A DNA stretch of 38,265 bases from Aquabacterium sp. (GTDB lineage Bacteria; Pseudomonadota; Gammaproteobacteria; Burkholderiales; Burkholderiaceae_C): the NCBI GenBank assembly GCA_029865965.1, contig JARXAJ010000062.1, positions 1-38,265 on the forward strand, read 5' to 3'. A program made the translations under genes and the position numbers. This document shows, one piece after another, positions 30,052-38,265 of this stretch (the first letter of the stretch is position 1; every line of letters begins with the position of its first letter). Under the pieces are notes generated by a model. It was given only the letters and a program-made list of their open reading frames with translations, searched no databases and was not told the DNA's origin.

Positions 30052-31536
30052 ATGACCAAACTCCCTGAGACCTCCGTCCTGCGGACCGTGGTGTTTCTCA
30101 CTGCCCCCAACGACGACTCCATTCCGCATGCTGCGGCCAGCATGGCCTGTCTGCAGCCGCTGGCCTGGTCCAGCTTCGCCGAAAGGGTGATGCAAAGTTG
30201 CGCCCTGGCCGACATCCAGGACATCGACGTGGTGGCCTGCGACCACCCTGAACTGCTGCGCCTGGCGCTCGGCAACGGCCAGCGCTGGGGGCTGCGCCTG
30301 CGTTGGCACCTGGTGAAGGACGGCCATGCCCCGTACGGCGTGCTGCGGCAGTTGTCCCTGGGCGCCAGCCGCGTGCTCGTGGGCCACGCGCATTGCTGGC
30401 TGGACCCAGCCGCGCTGGGCGACCTGCTGCGCGAAGACTGCGCCGCCGTGGTGCTGGAGCCCGACAGGCGCTGGACCGGCTGGGCCAGCATGCCCGCCGC
30501 CGACGCAGCGGCGATTTCACCGCATGCCGATGCGGACACGCTGGCCCACTGCATGACGCAATCCGCACCAGGCCGCTGCATGGCCATCCAGACTTCCCAG
30601 TTTCTGACCACCGGCACCGCACAGGATCTGCTCGAATCACAACGCGTTTGCCTGGCGCCCGACGCGATTCGGGCAGCCCCCGCCACGTGGCTGCACAAGC
30701 CCTGGGGGCTGCAGTCCAGCGACGCCCGCGTCAGCCCTGACGCCGTCATCACCGGCCCGGCCGTCATCGGTCCGGGCTGCGTGGTGGGCGCCGCCGTCGT
30801 GGGCGCCCACACTGTCTTGCACCGTGACGTGGTGGTGGCGGGTGGAGCCTCGGTGGAATATTCGCTGGTGATGGCCGGCACCTATGTGGGTGCCGACGTG
30901 TCGGTGCTGCATTCGGTGGCCCGCGGCAGCGTTGTCAATCACGTGGGCTGGGGCGTGCACCACGAACTGCCGGTGGCCGACGCAGTGCTGACGCCGCTGA
31001 CCCGCCCTGAAGGCGTCATCAAGCCACTGGTCACTTTCGGCGGGCGGCTGCTGGCGGGTGTGGTCCTGGCGGCCGGCTTGCCCGCGCTGCTGGCATTGCA
31101 GTTGGCCAGCCGGTTGAAGGGGTCTCCCAGCCCGTGGCTGCGCATCGACGCGGTGCGGGGATGGAACGCCGATGGGTCGCTGCACCTGATGCCGGTTCGC
31201 ATGAACAGACGCGACAGCGGCCGCACGCACACGCTGCTGAGCAGTTTCGGCGCCGTGCTGGATGTGTTGCAGGGTCGCCGCGCCTGGTTTGGCGTGCGTC
31301 CGCGCCAGCCCGGCGACTGGTATGCGCTGAACCGCGACTGGCAACGCCTTCTGGCCAGGCAACCGATCGGCTTCTTCCACGCCCGCGCCTGGCATGACGA
31401 CGGCCTGCCGAGCTCGGTCGAGGCCCAGGCCGTTGCCGATGCCTTTTTCGCCGCCAGCGGCACGCTGCGCGAAAGAGTCGCGGCGGTGGCCGGCGCACAG
31501 CGCTCATGGCGGCCCACGGCGCATTGCGTCGCTTGA
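30052..31536 (+). CDS. Unusual fusion: degenerate sugar-nucleotidyltransferase-like N-terminus, left-handed beta-helix repeats, TM segment and sugar-transferase-like C-terminus
   Basis: Hexapeptide-type repeats VITGPAVIGPGCVVGAAVVGAHTVLHRDVVV; hydrophobic RLLAGVVLAAGLPALLALQLA; LDVLQGRRAWFGVRPRQP parallels CVLKGQMSLVGPRPPLP of the adjacent gene. Confidence 0.7.
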   Translation: MTKLPETSVLRTVVFLTAPNDDSIPHAAASMACLQPLAWSSFAERVMQSCALADIQDIDVVACDHPELLRLALGNGQRWGLRLRWHLVKDGHAPYGVLRQLSLGASRVLVGHAHCWLDPAALGDLLREDCAAVVLEPDRRWTGWASMPAADAAAISPHADADTLAHCMTQSAPGRCMAIQTSQFLTTGTAQDLLESQRVCLAPDAIRAAPATWLHKPWGLQSSDARVSPDAVITGPAVIGPGCVVGAAVVGAHTVLHRDVVVAGGASVEYSLVMAGTYVGADVSVLHSVARGSVVNHVGWGVHHELPVADAVLTPLTRPEGVIKPLVTFGGRLLAGVVLAAGLPALLALQLASRLKGSPSPWLRIDAVRGWNADGSLHLMPVRMNRRDSGRTHTLLSSFGAVLDVLQGRRAWFGVRPRQPGDWYALNRDWQRLLARQPIGFFHARAWHDDGLPSSVEAQAVADAFFAASGTLRERVAAVAGAQRSWRPTAHCVA

Positions 31537-31753
31537 CCCTTGCCTGCCATCTCGGCAGTGACGGGCGCCGTGCGCGGCCCGGGCATCCTTCACCAGCCCC
31601 ACTTCACCGGTGGCGGTGCGGCCAGCGTCAACAGGCCCGCTTTCATGGCAGCGCACACAGTGCCGCGCAACACCAAGACAGCGCGGGCCGGCACCTGCCC
31701 ATGCGTCTGGCTCTGGCTTCAACAAGGCTGCGCACCGCGCGCCTTGGCCAGGT

Positions 31754-32335
31754 TCAGCCCGGTTCAGCCGCAGATTCGGTCTGCACTGTGTTCTCGCCCG
31801 GCTCGCCCGCGCGGCGTTGCAGGCCGGGCCTGGCCGCAGCGCGCGATTTCACCACCGCAGGCACACCCACGGCAATGCAGTCATCGGGCACGTCGGTGAC
31901 CACCACCGCGTTGGCGCCAATGCGCACGCGGTGGCCGATGCGGATGGGGCCCAGCACCTTGGCGCCCGCACCGATATCGACGTCGTCACCGAACACCGGC
32001 GCAATGGGCTGTTCAACCCGCGCCAGGCCGATCACCACACCAGGGCGCAACCGGCAGCGTTCACCAAACCGGGCATAGCCGCTGACGACGATGCCGCCCG
32101 AATGGTCAATGACAAAGCCCTTGCCGACCGGCACTTCACAGGGCAGCTCGATGCCAGCGACCACCTGCACGGCTTTGTACAAGACCTTGTACAGGGCCGA
32201 CAGCGGCATCCGCAGCAACCGCGGACGAACGGTATAGCGCCAACGGCCGAACCGGTAGACCGACAGGGCCCAGAAGCCTTGGGAGCCCCAATCACGGCCA
32301 TGGGCTGCAAAGTCTGAACGCAGGTTGTCAAACAC
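31754..32335 (-). CDS. Serine-acetyltransferase-like hexapeptide acyltransferase
   Basis: VFDNLRSDFAAHGRDWGSQGFWALSVYRFGRWRY...GIELPCEVPVGKGFVIDHSGGIVVSGYARFGERCRLRPGVVIG...GAGAKVLGPIRIGHRVRIGANAVVV; GTG start at 32335 preferred over ATG 32389. Confidence 0.85.
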   Translation of the reverse strand: MFDNLRSDFAAHGRDWGSQGFWALSVYRFGRWRYTVRPRLLRMPLSALYKVLYKAVQVVAGIELPCEVPVGKGFVIDHSGGIVVSGYARFGERCRLRPGVVIGLARVEQPIAPVFGDDVDIGAGAKVLGPIRIGHRVRIGANAVVVTDVPDDCIAVGVPAVVKSRAAARPGLQRRAGEPGENTVQTESAAEPG

Positions 32336-32891
32336 GGGGCGGCTCCCAGGCTTTGAGGGTGGACGTGTGTGCCGGGCTTCTGTGGCCATTGATGGCGGCT
32401 GCGGCACAGACAACAGCGGCAGCGCCCCATTCCAGCCAACGGCCCAGCCCGGGTCCGAAGATGCGGTAGGTGAGCACGTCATCCAAGCCATGCAGCGACA
32501 CCGCCCGCGCGCCGAACACCACCGCGATCACGGCCGTGGCACAGGCGCAAAGCAGGCGCAACTGCGCCAGGGCGCTGTCCGTGCGGCCCAGGCGCCAGCG
32601 CTGAAGCAGCTTCACGGCCAGGAACAGGCCTGCCAGCAGCAAGGCCGCCTGGAAGGGGCGGCGCCAGCCGTAAAGGCCGTTGGCCAGCACCAGCTGCCGG
32701 CCCCATTGCAGCACCCAGGCATCCACCGCAAAGGCGTGGCACAGGCCCAGGCTGAACAGACAGGCGGCCTGGGCGTTCCAGAAGCGCCTGCTGCCCGGGC
32801 TGGGATGCCCGAGCCGGGGCGCTGACTTCCAGGCGCAGGCGGCGGCCGCACAGGCCAGCACCGCTGACGTGGCGATCGCGCCGGAACTCAT
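32328..32891 (-). CDS. Hypothetical small multi-spanning membrane protein (187 aa)
   Basis: MSSGAIATSAVLACAAAACAWK...; several hydrophobic segments; ATGA overlap with upstream acyltransferase stop, same-strand gene chain. Confidence 0.7.
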   Translation of the reverse strand: MSSGAIATSAVLACAAAACAWKSAPRLGHPSPGSRRFWNAQAACLFSLGLCHAFAVDAWVLQWGRQLVLANGLYGWRRPFQAALLLAGLFLAVKLLQRWRLGRTDSALAQLRLLCACATAVIAVVFGARAVSLHGLDDVLTYRIFGPGLGRWLEWGAAAVVCAAAAINGHRSPAHTSTLKAWEPPRV

Positions 32892-33907
32892 GTCCTGGCC
32901 CCCGGCAGCTGGCTGCGGCCTGGCGGCGGTTGCCGGCCGGGTTCGGGCCTGGCGTTGCCAGCTGCAGTGACCTGAGCCCGCCCACCGATGAACCACAGTG
33001 CAGGCCCACCCAGGCGTGTGATGGCCCAGCGCAGCACGGCCGAGCACGCCACGGCCGCCACCATGCCGGCGAGCAGGTGCACGGTGGCGTTGTCCACCTT
33101 GAAGGCCTGCAGCAGCCCGCGCGTGGGCGCGGTGAAGAACACGTGGAACAGGAAGATCACGAACGACAGCTCGCCCACCCACCGCAGGGCCGCCAGGTTG
33201 GGCCGCAATGTGAACAGGGCCACGCAAGCCAGAACGCCGGCCACCAGAATGGGCGCAGACATGCGGTGGGTGGCCGGGTTGTCCGACACGGCCACGATGG
33301 CCGCGACCAGGCCCAGCGCCAGCAAGCCCAGCATGCGCGACCGCCCGGTCGAGGTGTCTGGCCTGGCGTAGGCCCACCACCACCCCAGCGCAAAGAACGG
33401 GGCCAGGTAGAAGGCACCCGCGATGCCCAGCCACGGCGTACCGGGGCCGAACGGGTACACCGCCACCGCGCAGGCCGTGAAGACCGCCTTCCACAGCAGC
33501 GTGCGTGCCAGGGTCCAGAGCACGAACACGATGAACAGCGACTCCAGGAACCAGTAGTGCGCCACCGGCAGCAGGTGCAGCGTGAACCAGTTCACCTGCG
33601 CCAGGCCGCCCGGTGAGCTGGCCGCCTGAACCACCGCAAACAGGGTGCCCGTCATCAGCATGGGCACCAACAGCCGGTACACCTTGTCGCGCAGCAAGGC
33701 CAAGCCGGCGGTGTGCACATGGAAGTGCGCAAGGCCGGCGATGCAGGCAAACAGCGGCATGCGCACCACGGCGAGCAGGTCCACGCCTTCGCGCAGCGGG
33801 CCGGCCTGCAGCCGCAGGCCGTCGTTCGGCGTGCCGCCCACCACATGGTTGGCCACGAGCAGCAGGCAGGCCAGCCCGCGGATCGCGTTCAGTTCGCCAC
33901 GGGTCAT
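32888..33907 (-). CDS. Acyltransferase family 3 membrane protein
   Basis: MTRGELNAIRGLACLLLVANHVVGG, VNWFTLHLLPVAHYWFLESLFIVFVL, WVGELSFVIFLFHVFF; ATGA overlap with upstream gene stop at 33904. Confidence 0.87.
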   Translation of the reverse strand: MTRGELNAIRGLACLLLVANHVVGGTPNDGLRLQAGPLREGVDLLAVVRMPLFACIAGLAHFHVHTAGLALLRDKVYRLLVPMLMTGTLFAVVQAASSPGGLAQVNWFTLHLLPVAHYWFLESLFIVFVLWTLARTLLWKAVFTACAVAVYPFGPGTPWLGIAGAFYLAPFFALGWWWAYARPDTSTGRSRMLGLLALGLVAAIVAVSDNPATHRMSAPILVAGVLACVALFTLRPNLAALRWVGELSFVIFLFHVFFTAPTRGLLQAFKVDNATVHLLAGMVAAVACSAVLRWAITRLGGPALWFIGGRAQVTAAGNARPEPGRQPPPGRSQLPGART

Positions 33908-35019
33908 GCGGCCACCAGGTGGGCGCACTGGTGCAGCCTGAACAGGCGGCGGTGGCGGCTCGTCAGGCCTTCGAGCCTGAGCTTGCGACCCTGGTCACGC
34001 AGCGAGGTTTCGAGCAGCAGGCACAGCGCCACGAACATGGCGTCGAACCAGGGCACGTCTTGCAGGTCGATGCGCACGTCGCCCTTGCCGTGCCAGCAGT
34101 CTTGCCAGGCCCGGCGCACATCGGCCATGCCGGTGGCATGGGCGCAACCGCTCAGCACGACGCGCTGGTCGCCGTTGTCCTGCAGCGCCAGGCGCACGGT
34201 GCAGGGCTGGTGGGCGCCGCGGGCCGTTGCGCGGTACCAGCGGGTGCTGATGGCCAGCGGCAGCACCCGCAGCGTCATCAGCTTGCACAGGGCCAGGCCG
34301 TCGTTGAAGTAGCGCGTGACGAGGTGCGGCTCTTCCCGGATGCGCCACAGCCATTCGAGCCCGGTGCGCTGCATCCAGCGCGGCGCACGCTTCACGGTGC
34401 CGGCAACGAAGTTCACGACCGCGCCCAGGTGGCTGACCACGGGCACCTTCAGATGCGACAGGTTGCGTTCGATCCAGGCCTGCCCCTTGGCGCTGCCCAG
34501 CGACACCACCAGCAGGTCGGGTCGTGCTTCGTTGATGGTCTCGATGAGATCGGGGCGGCTCATGTCGTCCAGGCCGCCGAAGCCTGGCCAGATCAAGCCG
34601 ACCGGCTGCATGACGGTGCCCGCGAAGTACAGCTTCAGGCAGGCTTCCTGGGCGGCGCCCTGGGGGCCGCCGAAGAAGAACACCTTCCACGGCGAACCCG
34701 GCGCCTGCTTCAGGCTGTCAAACAGGCCCGAGCCGGAGACGCGCTCGACGATGGGCAGGCCCAGCAGCCTGGCGATCCACACCAGCGGCATGCCGTCGGC
34801 CACGCTGATGTCGCTGCGGGCCACCGAGTCGCGGAACGCAGCGTCCTTCAGGCTCTGCACGGCGAAGTTCAGGTTCGGCGTGGACATGAAACACGACTGC
34901 CCCGTCTCCCGGTTGAGTTCAAGCTTCTGCTGGGCTTGCACATGCGTCAGCGCATCGATGGGCAGACCGCAGACGGCGTACAGAGGGCGATTGAAATCGG
35001 GTTCGCGGGCAGTGGACAT
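33904..35019 (-). CDS. WecG/TagA/CpsF family glycosyltransferase with C-terminal STAS-like domain
   Basis: STPNLNFAVQSLKDAAFRDSVARSDISVADGMPLVWIARLLGLPIVERVSGSGLF; VVSLGSAKGQAWIERN; GTVKRAPRWMQRTGLEWLWRIREEP; C-terminal VRIDLQDVPWFDAMFVALCLLLETSLRDQGRKLRLEGLT is STAS-like. Confidence 0.87.
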   Translation of the reverse strand: MSTAREPDFNRPLYAVCGLPIDALTHVQAQQKLELNRETGQSCFMSTPNLNFAVQSLKDAAFRDSVARSDISVADGMPLVWIARLLGLPIVERVSGSGLFDSLKQAPGSPWKVFFFGGPQGAAQEACLKLYFAGTVMQPVGLIWPGFGGLDDMSRPDLIETINEARPDLLVVSLGSAKGQAWIERNLSHLKVPVVSHLGAVVNFVAGTVKRAPRWMQRTGLEWLWRIREEPHLVTRYFNDGLALCKLMTLRVLPLAISTRWYRATARGAHQPCTVRLALQDNGDQRVVLSGCAHATGMADVRRAWQDCWHGKGDVRIDLQDVPWFDAMFVALCLLLETSLRDQGRKLRLEGLTSRHRRLFRLHQCAHLVAA

Positions 35020-35137
35020 GGTGCAGAGCCGGTGGGTTGGAACAGGCTGCATTTGACCGCTTGCCTCCTGGCGCTATGTCAGCGAACTGTGTCGCTCGGC
35101 CCTGCGGCAAGCGCTGCCTGCACCCCGTCCGGCCGCG

Positions 35138-35154
35138 TGCCAGGCGCGCTGGCA
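35138..35154 (-). terminator. Hairpin TGCCAG-GCGCG-CTGGCA immediately after glycosyltransferase stop (no U-tract)
   Basis: 6-bp perfect stem abutting the stop codon at 35155..35157 on the minus strand. Confidence 0.35.
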
Positions 35155-36201
35155 TCACATGGCAAATTGATCGGCGCGCGCGCTGACGGCCTGCAGATCG
35201 GCACCCAGCATCCGGGGCTCGTCCCAACCGTGCAGCCCGCACAGTGCACGCAGGCGCCAGCGCCAGTCGTGGTGGCGCAGGGTGTTCGCCGTGTTCAGCC
35301 TGCGCTGGGCCGTCCAGTCATTGCGGCGCGCCAGCAGGTCTTCCACTTCCTCGGCGAGTTCTTGGGGTGTGTCCTTCAGCTCCAGCGTAGCGCCGGGCCA
35401 GCACAACATCTCGTCAGCCATGCGTGAGACCGGCCGGCGGCCGGCCACCAGGCAACCGCTCAGCAGCGACTCGAGCCAGCGGCTGGTGACCATCATCGAA
35501 CGCGGCCGCTGGACCTCGGGTTCGACCAGCAGATGAAAGGCCAGCGACAGATGCGTGCGGTGCAGCAGCTTGAACAACATGCCGCGCTCGGCCGACACGT
35601 CAGCGCCCCTGACGTGGCCCAGCGGCGAATGCAGGTACAGATACGGCGAAGCCGGCGCATGAAACCGGTCGACCAGCGCCCGGTGGTAGCTGGGCGGCGT
35701 GCGCCCGTAGGCGATGAGGTCGATGTCGCGCTGGCGTGGCGCCAGGGGGTCTGGCGACCAACGCAGCCCGTCGATGCCCTGGTGCAGGTGGTGCACCTTC
35801 ACGCCGAAGCGGTCGCCCGGGTAGGCCATGTCTTCGTGCGCCGTGACGCTGATGCTGTCGTAGAGCGCGGTTTCCGCCGGGTAGCCGGCGGTGAAATAGG
35901 AATCGGTGACGAAGGCGTGGATCTTGCCAAAGCGCTGGCGAACGTTTGGCACCGCCTGCACCAGGGCCAGGTCTGCCGGCCCGCGGGCCACCACGAACAG
36001 CACATCGCCCTGCAGGGCACCCACCGGCTGAAAGCGGGGCCTGGATCGCCCCAGCGCACGGCGCACCAGGCTGTCGGGCCCGGGTGCCGGCGACAGCCAG
36101 GGCGCGCCGAAGTAGGCGCTGATCAGTGCGGACAGTTCGTCAATTGCAACCCAGCCTGCATGCGGGTCGGCCTTGCCCGCACTGATGACGGTCATCTGCA
36201 T
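35155..36201 (-). CDS. Glycosyltransferase (family 1-like / spore-maturation-type glycosyl transferase C-terminus)
   Basis: DIDLIAYGRTPPSYHRALVDRF..., SLAFHLLVEPEVQRPRSMMVTSRWLESLLSGCLVAGRRP, C-terminal LARRNDWTAQRRLNTANTLRHHDWRWRLRAL. Confidence 0.75.
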   Translation of the reverse strand: MQMTVISAGKADPHAGWVAIDELSALISAYFGAPWLSPAPGPDSLVRRALGRSRPRFQPVGALQGDVLFVVARGPADLALVQAVPNVRQRFGKIHAFVTDSYFTAGYPAETALYDSISVTAHEDMAYPGDRFGVKVHHLHQGIDGLRWSPDPLAPRQRDIDLIAYGRTPPSYHRALVDRFHAPASPYLYLHSPLGHVRGADVSAERGMLFKLLHRTHLSLAFHLLVEPEVQRPRSMMVTSRWLESLLSGCLVAGRRPVSRMADEMLCWPGATLELKDTPQELAEEVEDLLARRNDWTAQRRLNTANTLRHHDWRWRLRALCGLHGWDEPRMLGADLQAVSARADQFAM

Positions 36202-36219
36202 GGTGGGACATCGGGTGGT

Positions 36220-36999
36220 CTAGGAAGCAGCCACTGTAGACAGGCCGGCCTTGCCAAGGGTGGCGGCATCGTGTCGCGCCACGGCACCGCCGCCTGCCGC
36301 TGCGTTGGCGCAGGGGCCTGCGGTGGCACGGTCGAGCCGGTAGCCATAGCCGTACACCGACCCCATCTGCCAGCCGTGGCTGCCATCCAGCTTGAGCTTC
36401 TTGCGCAGCCGGCTGACATGGGTGTCAACGGTTCGGGTGTCCACCTCGGTGTTCAGGCCCCAGATCTTGTTGAGCAAGTGGTCGCGTGAGAGCAGCTTGC
36501 CGGGGTTCTGGAAGAAGTAGGCCCCCAGATCGAACTCCTTCTGCGTCATGGTCACCGGCTTGCCGTGCATGGACAGCTGGTGCCGGGGGATGTCCACTTC
36601 GTAGATGCCGAGCTTGACGACCATCACACCACCCGGGCTGGCACGGCGCACCGCCGTGGCGATGCGCGCCACCAGTTCAGGCTCCCGGGCGGGCTTGACC
36701 ACATAGTCGTCAGCGCCGGCGCCCAGCGCCTGCACCACGGTGTCAGCGTCGTCGCAGGCCGTCAGCACCACCACCGCCACATTCCAGCCGACGGTCTGCC
36801 GGATCCACTTCAGGGTTTCCATGCCGGAGCCGTCGGGCAGCTTCCAGTCGAGCACCACGGCGTCGAAGTGGGCGTTGGCCATGTCGCGCATGAAGTCGCC
36901 CATGCGATGCCAGCCCACGCCCTGGTGGCCGGCCTGATCCAGCCAGTGCATCAGCAGGGCGTGCTGGTCCGGGTCGTCTTCAAGAAGTGCAACGTACAT
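36220..36999 (-). CDS. OmpR-type response regulator (receiver plus winged helix)
   Basis: MYVALLEDDPDQHALLMHWL...DAVVLDWKLPDGSGMETL...DDYVVKPARE; wHTH MTQKEFDLGAYFFQNPGKLLSRDHLLNKIWG...RTVDTHVSRLRKKLKLDGSHGWQMGSVYGYGYRLD. Confidence 0.92.
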   Translation of the reverse strand: MYVALLEDDPDQHALLMHWLDQAGHQGVGWHRMGDFMRDMANAHFDAVVLDWKLPDGSGMETLKWIRQTVGWNVAVVVLTACDDADTVVQALGAGADDYVVKPAREPELVARIATAVRRASPGGVMVVKLGIYEVDIPRHQLSMHGKPVTMTQKEFDLGAYFFQNPGKLLSRDHLLNKIWGLNTEVDTRTVDTHVSRLRKKLKLDGSHGWQMGSVYGYGYRLDRATAGPCANAAAGGGAVARHDAATLGKAGLSTVAAS

Positions 37000-37040
37000 G
37001 CGGGCGACCAATCCGTGAAGTTGAAGATGAATTGGCAGAC

Positions 37041-37065
37041 GGGGCCCGGATCTGCGTCGGGCCCC
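37041..37065. promoter_or_regulatory. 8-bp perfect GC-rich inverted repeat upstream of OmpR-type regulator
   Basis: GGGGCCCG-gatctgcgt-CGGGCCCC, 42 bp upstream of the regulator start and 96 bp after the flippase stop. Confidence 0.5.
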
Positions 37066-37160
37066 AGCGGCAAAGAGCTTATCGACAACCCGGCCGAAAA
37101 CCTGAGCGCTCGCGGCACCGGCGGGCAGCGCGGCCCGGCGCAGATGGTGGGGTACCGGGG

Positions 37161-38265
37161 TCAGCGGTGAAGTTGCAGCATCAGCCAACCCGCGAACCGG
37201 TCGCAGCCCCAGCCCAGCGCCAAGCCCGTCGCCCAGGCAAGTGGCCACACCACCTCGTTCTTCAGGCTGGGCAGCCCCAAAGAGCGGCGGAAGTGCCAGG
37301 CCACCGGCCAGCCGGCAAACTGGGCCAGCGCGATGGCGGCCAATGCGCCTTGCAGGCCACCCAGGTGAAACCCCAGCGGCACGCCGATGGCCAAGGCGGC
37401 CGCACGCAGGCTGTTGCTCAGCGTCACGCGGGCCGGTTGGGACATGGCGAACATCATCTGCTCCAGCACCTGGAAGCGAAGCCCCACGAGCCCTGCAGCC
37501 AGGCACTGCAGCATCCAGCCGGCCTGGGCGTACCGGGCGTCGTACAGCGCATCCACGACGAGGTGGCCGCAGGCGAACAAGGCGCCACCCAGCAGGCCCA
37601 GCATCACATCCTCGATGCGCTGCACGCGGCCATACACCGCGAGCGCCTGGACCCGCCCTTCGCGCAGTGCGCGGCTCAGCGCCGGAAACACCAGGTGCCC
37701 GTTGAGCATGTTCAGCACCGCGACAACGGCGCCCAGCAGCGTGGCGGCAATGGCGTACACACCCACCGACGCGGCTGGAAGCAAGCCGCCGAGCAACAGC
37801 TTCTCGCCATGCGCAGCAGCGAAACCGATCAGGGACGACAGCACGATCCACTTGCCGAAGCCGAACAGGCCCTTGGCGTGGCCCGCATCCCAGCAAGGCC
37901 GCACGGCAGGGCCGGCCAGCCACAGATGGCTCAACACCGCGCGGGCCACAGCCGAGGCGACCGAGCCCACGACCAGGGCCCAGGCCGACCGGCTGACAGC
38001 GGCCAGCCCCACCGTGACCAGCACGCCCAGCAGCTGCGACACCAGTTCCAGGCGCGCCACAAGCGCGGCCTGCAGCCACCGCTGCGCCAGCGCCAGCTTC
38101 ATCGATTCGAGGCCCTGCGCCAGGGCCATGACGCAGAACAGCGCCAGCATGGCGGGCAGGTCCGGGTGGGCATAGACGCCCTGCAGGCTGTGCGGCCAGC
38201 TGCGCTGCACCAAGGCCAACGTGGCGGCACCCAGGGCGAGGCTGGCCGCCAGCAAGGCGCCACGC
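37161..38265 (-). CDS. Polysaccharide flippase (Wzx/oligosaccharide flippase family), 5' end outside window
   Basis: Multiple TM helices; FGFGKWIVLSSLIGFAAAHGEKLLLGGLLPAASVGVYAIAATLLG, NGHLVFPALSRALREGR; frame open to window end. Confidence 0.87.
   Translation of the reverse strand, partial: RGALLAASLALGAATLALVQRSWPHSLQGVYAHPDLPAMLALFCVMALAQGLESMKLALAQRWLQAALVARLELVSQLLGVLVTVGLAAVSRSAWALVVGSVASAVARAVLSHLWLAGPAVRPCWDAGHAKGLFGFGKWIVLSSLIGFAAAHGEKLLLGGLLPAASVGVYAIAATLLGAVVAVLNMLNGHLVFPALSRALREGRVQALAVYGRVQRIEDVMLGLLGGALFACGHLVVDALYDARYAQAGWMLQCLAAGLVGLRFQVLEQMMFAMSQPARVTLSNSLRAAALAIGVPLGFHLGGLQGALAAIALAQFAGWPVAWHFRRSLGLPSLKNEVVWPLAWATGLALGWGCDRFAGWLMLQLHR

Noticed and set aside
31537-31753. Small ORFs in the convergent gap after the fusion protein
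   Set aside because: No codon-level or motif support; only a weak CTGCC-ATCTC-GGCAG hairpin is visible.
33613-35427. 604-aa plus-strand ORF opposite GT26-STAS and neighbours
   Set aside because: Antisense low-complexity translation spanning several real genes.
37000-38079. N-terminal extension of the OmpR-type regulator ORF (36220..38079)
   Set aside because: The extension is an out-of-frame Gly/Arg-rich reading of the flippase gene; ATG 36999 yields a standard receiver start.

Overview
High-GC (Burkholderiales-like) chromosomal window, densely coding, with no tRNA, rRNA, CRISPR array or recognisable transposase/integrase. From left to right: (i) the end of a polyamine-type ABC transporter operon with a gamma-aminobutyraldehyde-type dehydrogenase; (ii) a three-gene signalling cassette (tandem-PAS hybrid histidine kinase, receiver-PAS protein, Crp/Fnr regulator), bracketed by a 23-bp near-perfect direct repeat whose left copy is the 3' end of the dehydrogenase gene; (iii) sodC, LysR, MFS and trxC; (iv) a FIST-domain protein plus PAS-GGDEF-EAL pair, then a CHASE3-type kinase divergent from a LuxR-type regulator, and a lone receiver; (v) a catabolic cluster (Baeyer-Villiger monooxygenase, alpha/beta hydrolase, enoyl-CoA hydratase, acyl-CoA dehydrogenase, thiolase, SDR); (vi) a large exopolysaccharide locus to the window end, interleaved with a hybrid kinase/receiver/HPt operon and an OmpR-type regulator. 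The most unusual candidates are in the exopolysaccharide locus: a Wzc-like co-polymerase whose P-loop lysine is replaced by Cys, a degenerate nucleotidyltransferase / beta-helix / sugar-transferase-like fusion, and a WecG/TagA/CpsF glycosyltransferase carrying a C-terminal STAS-like domain. The att-like repeat around the signalling cassette is the other main candidate. All calls come from reading translations and motifs by eye; no searches were run.
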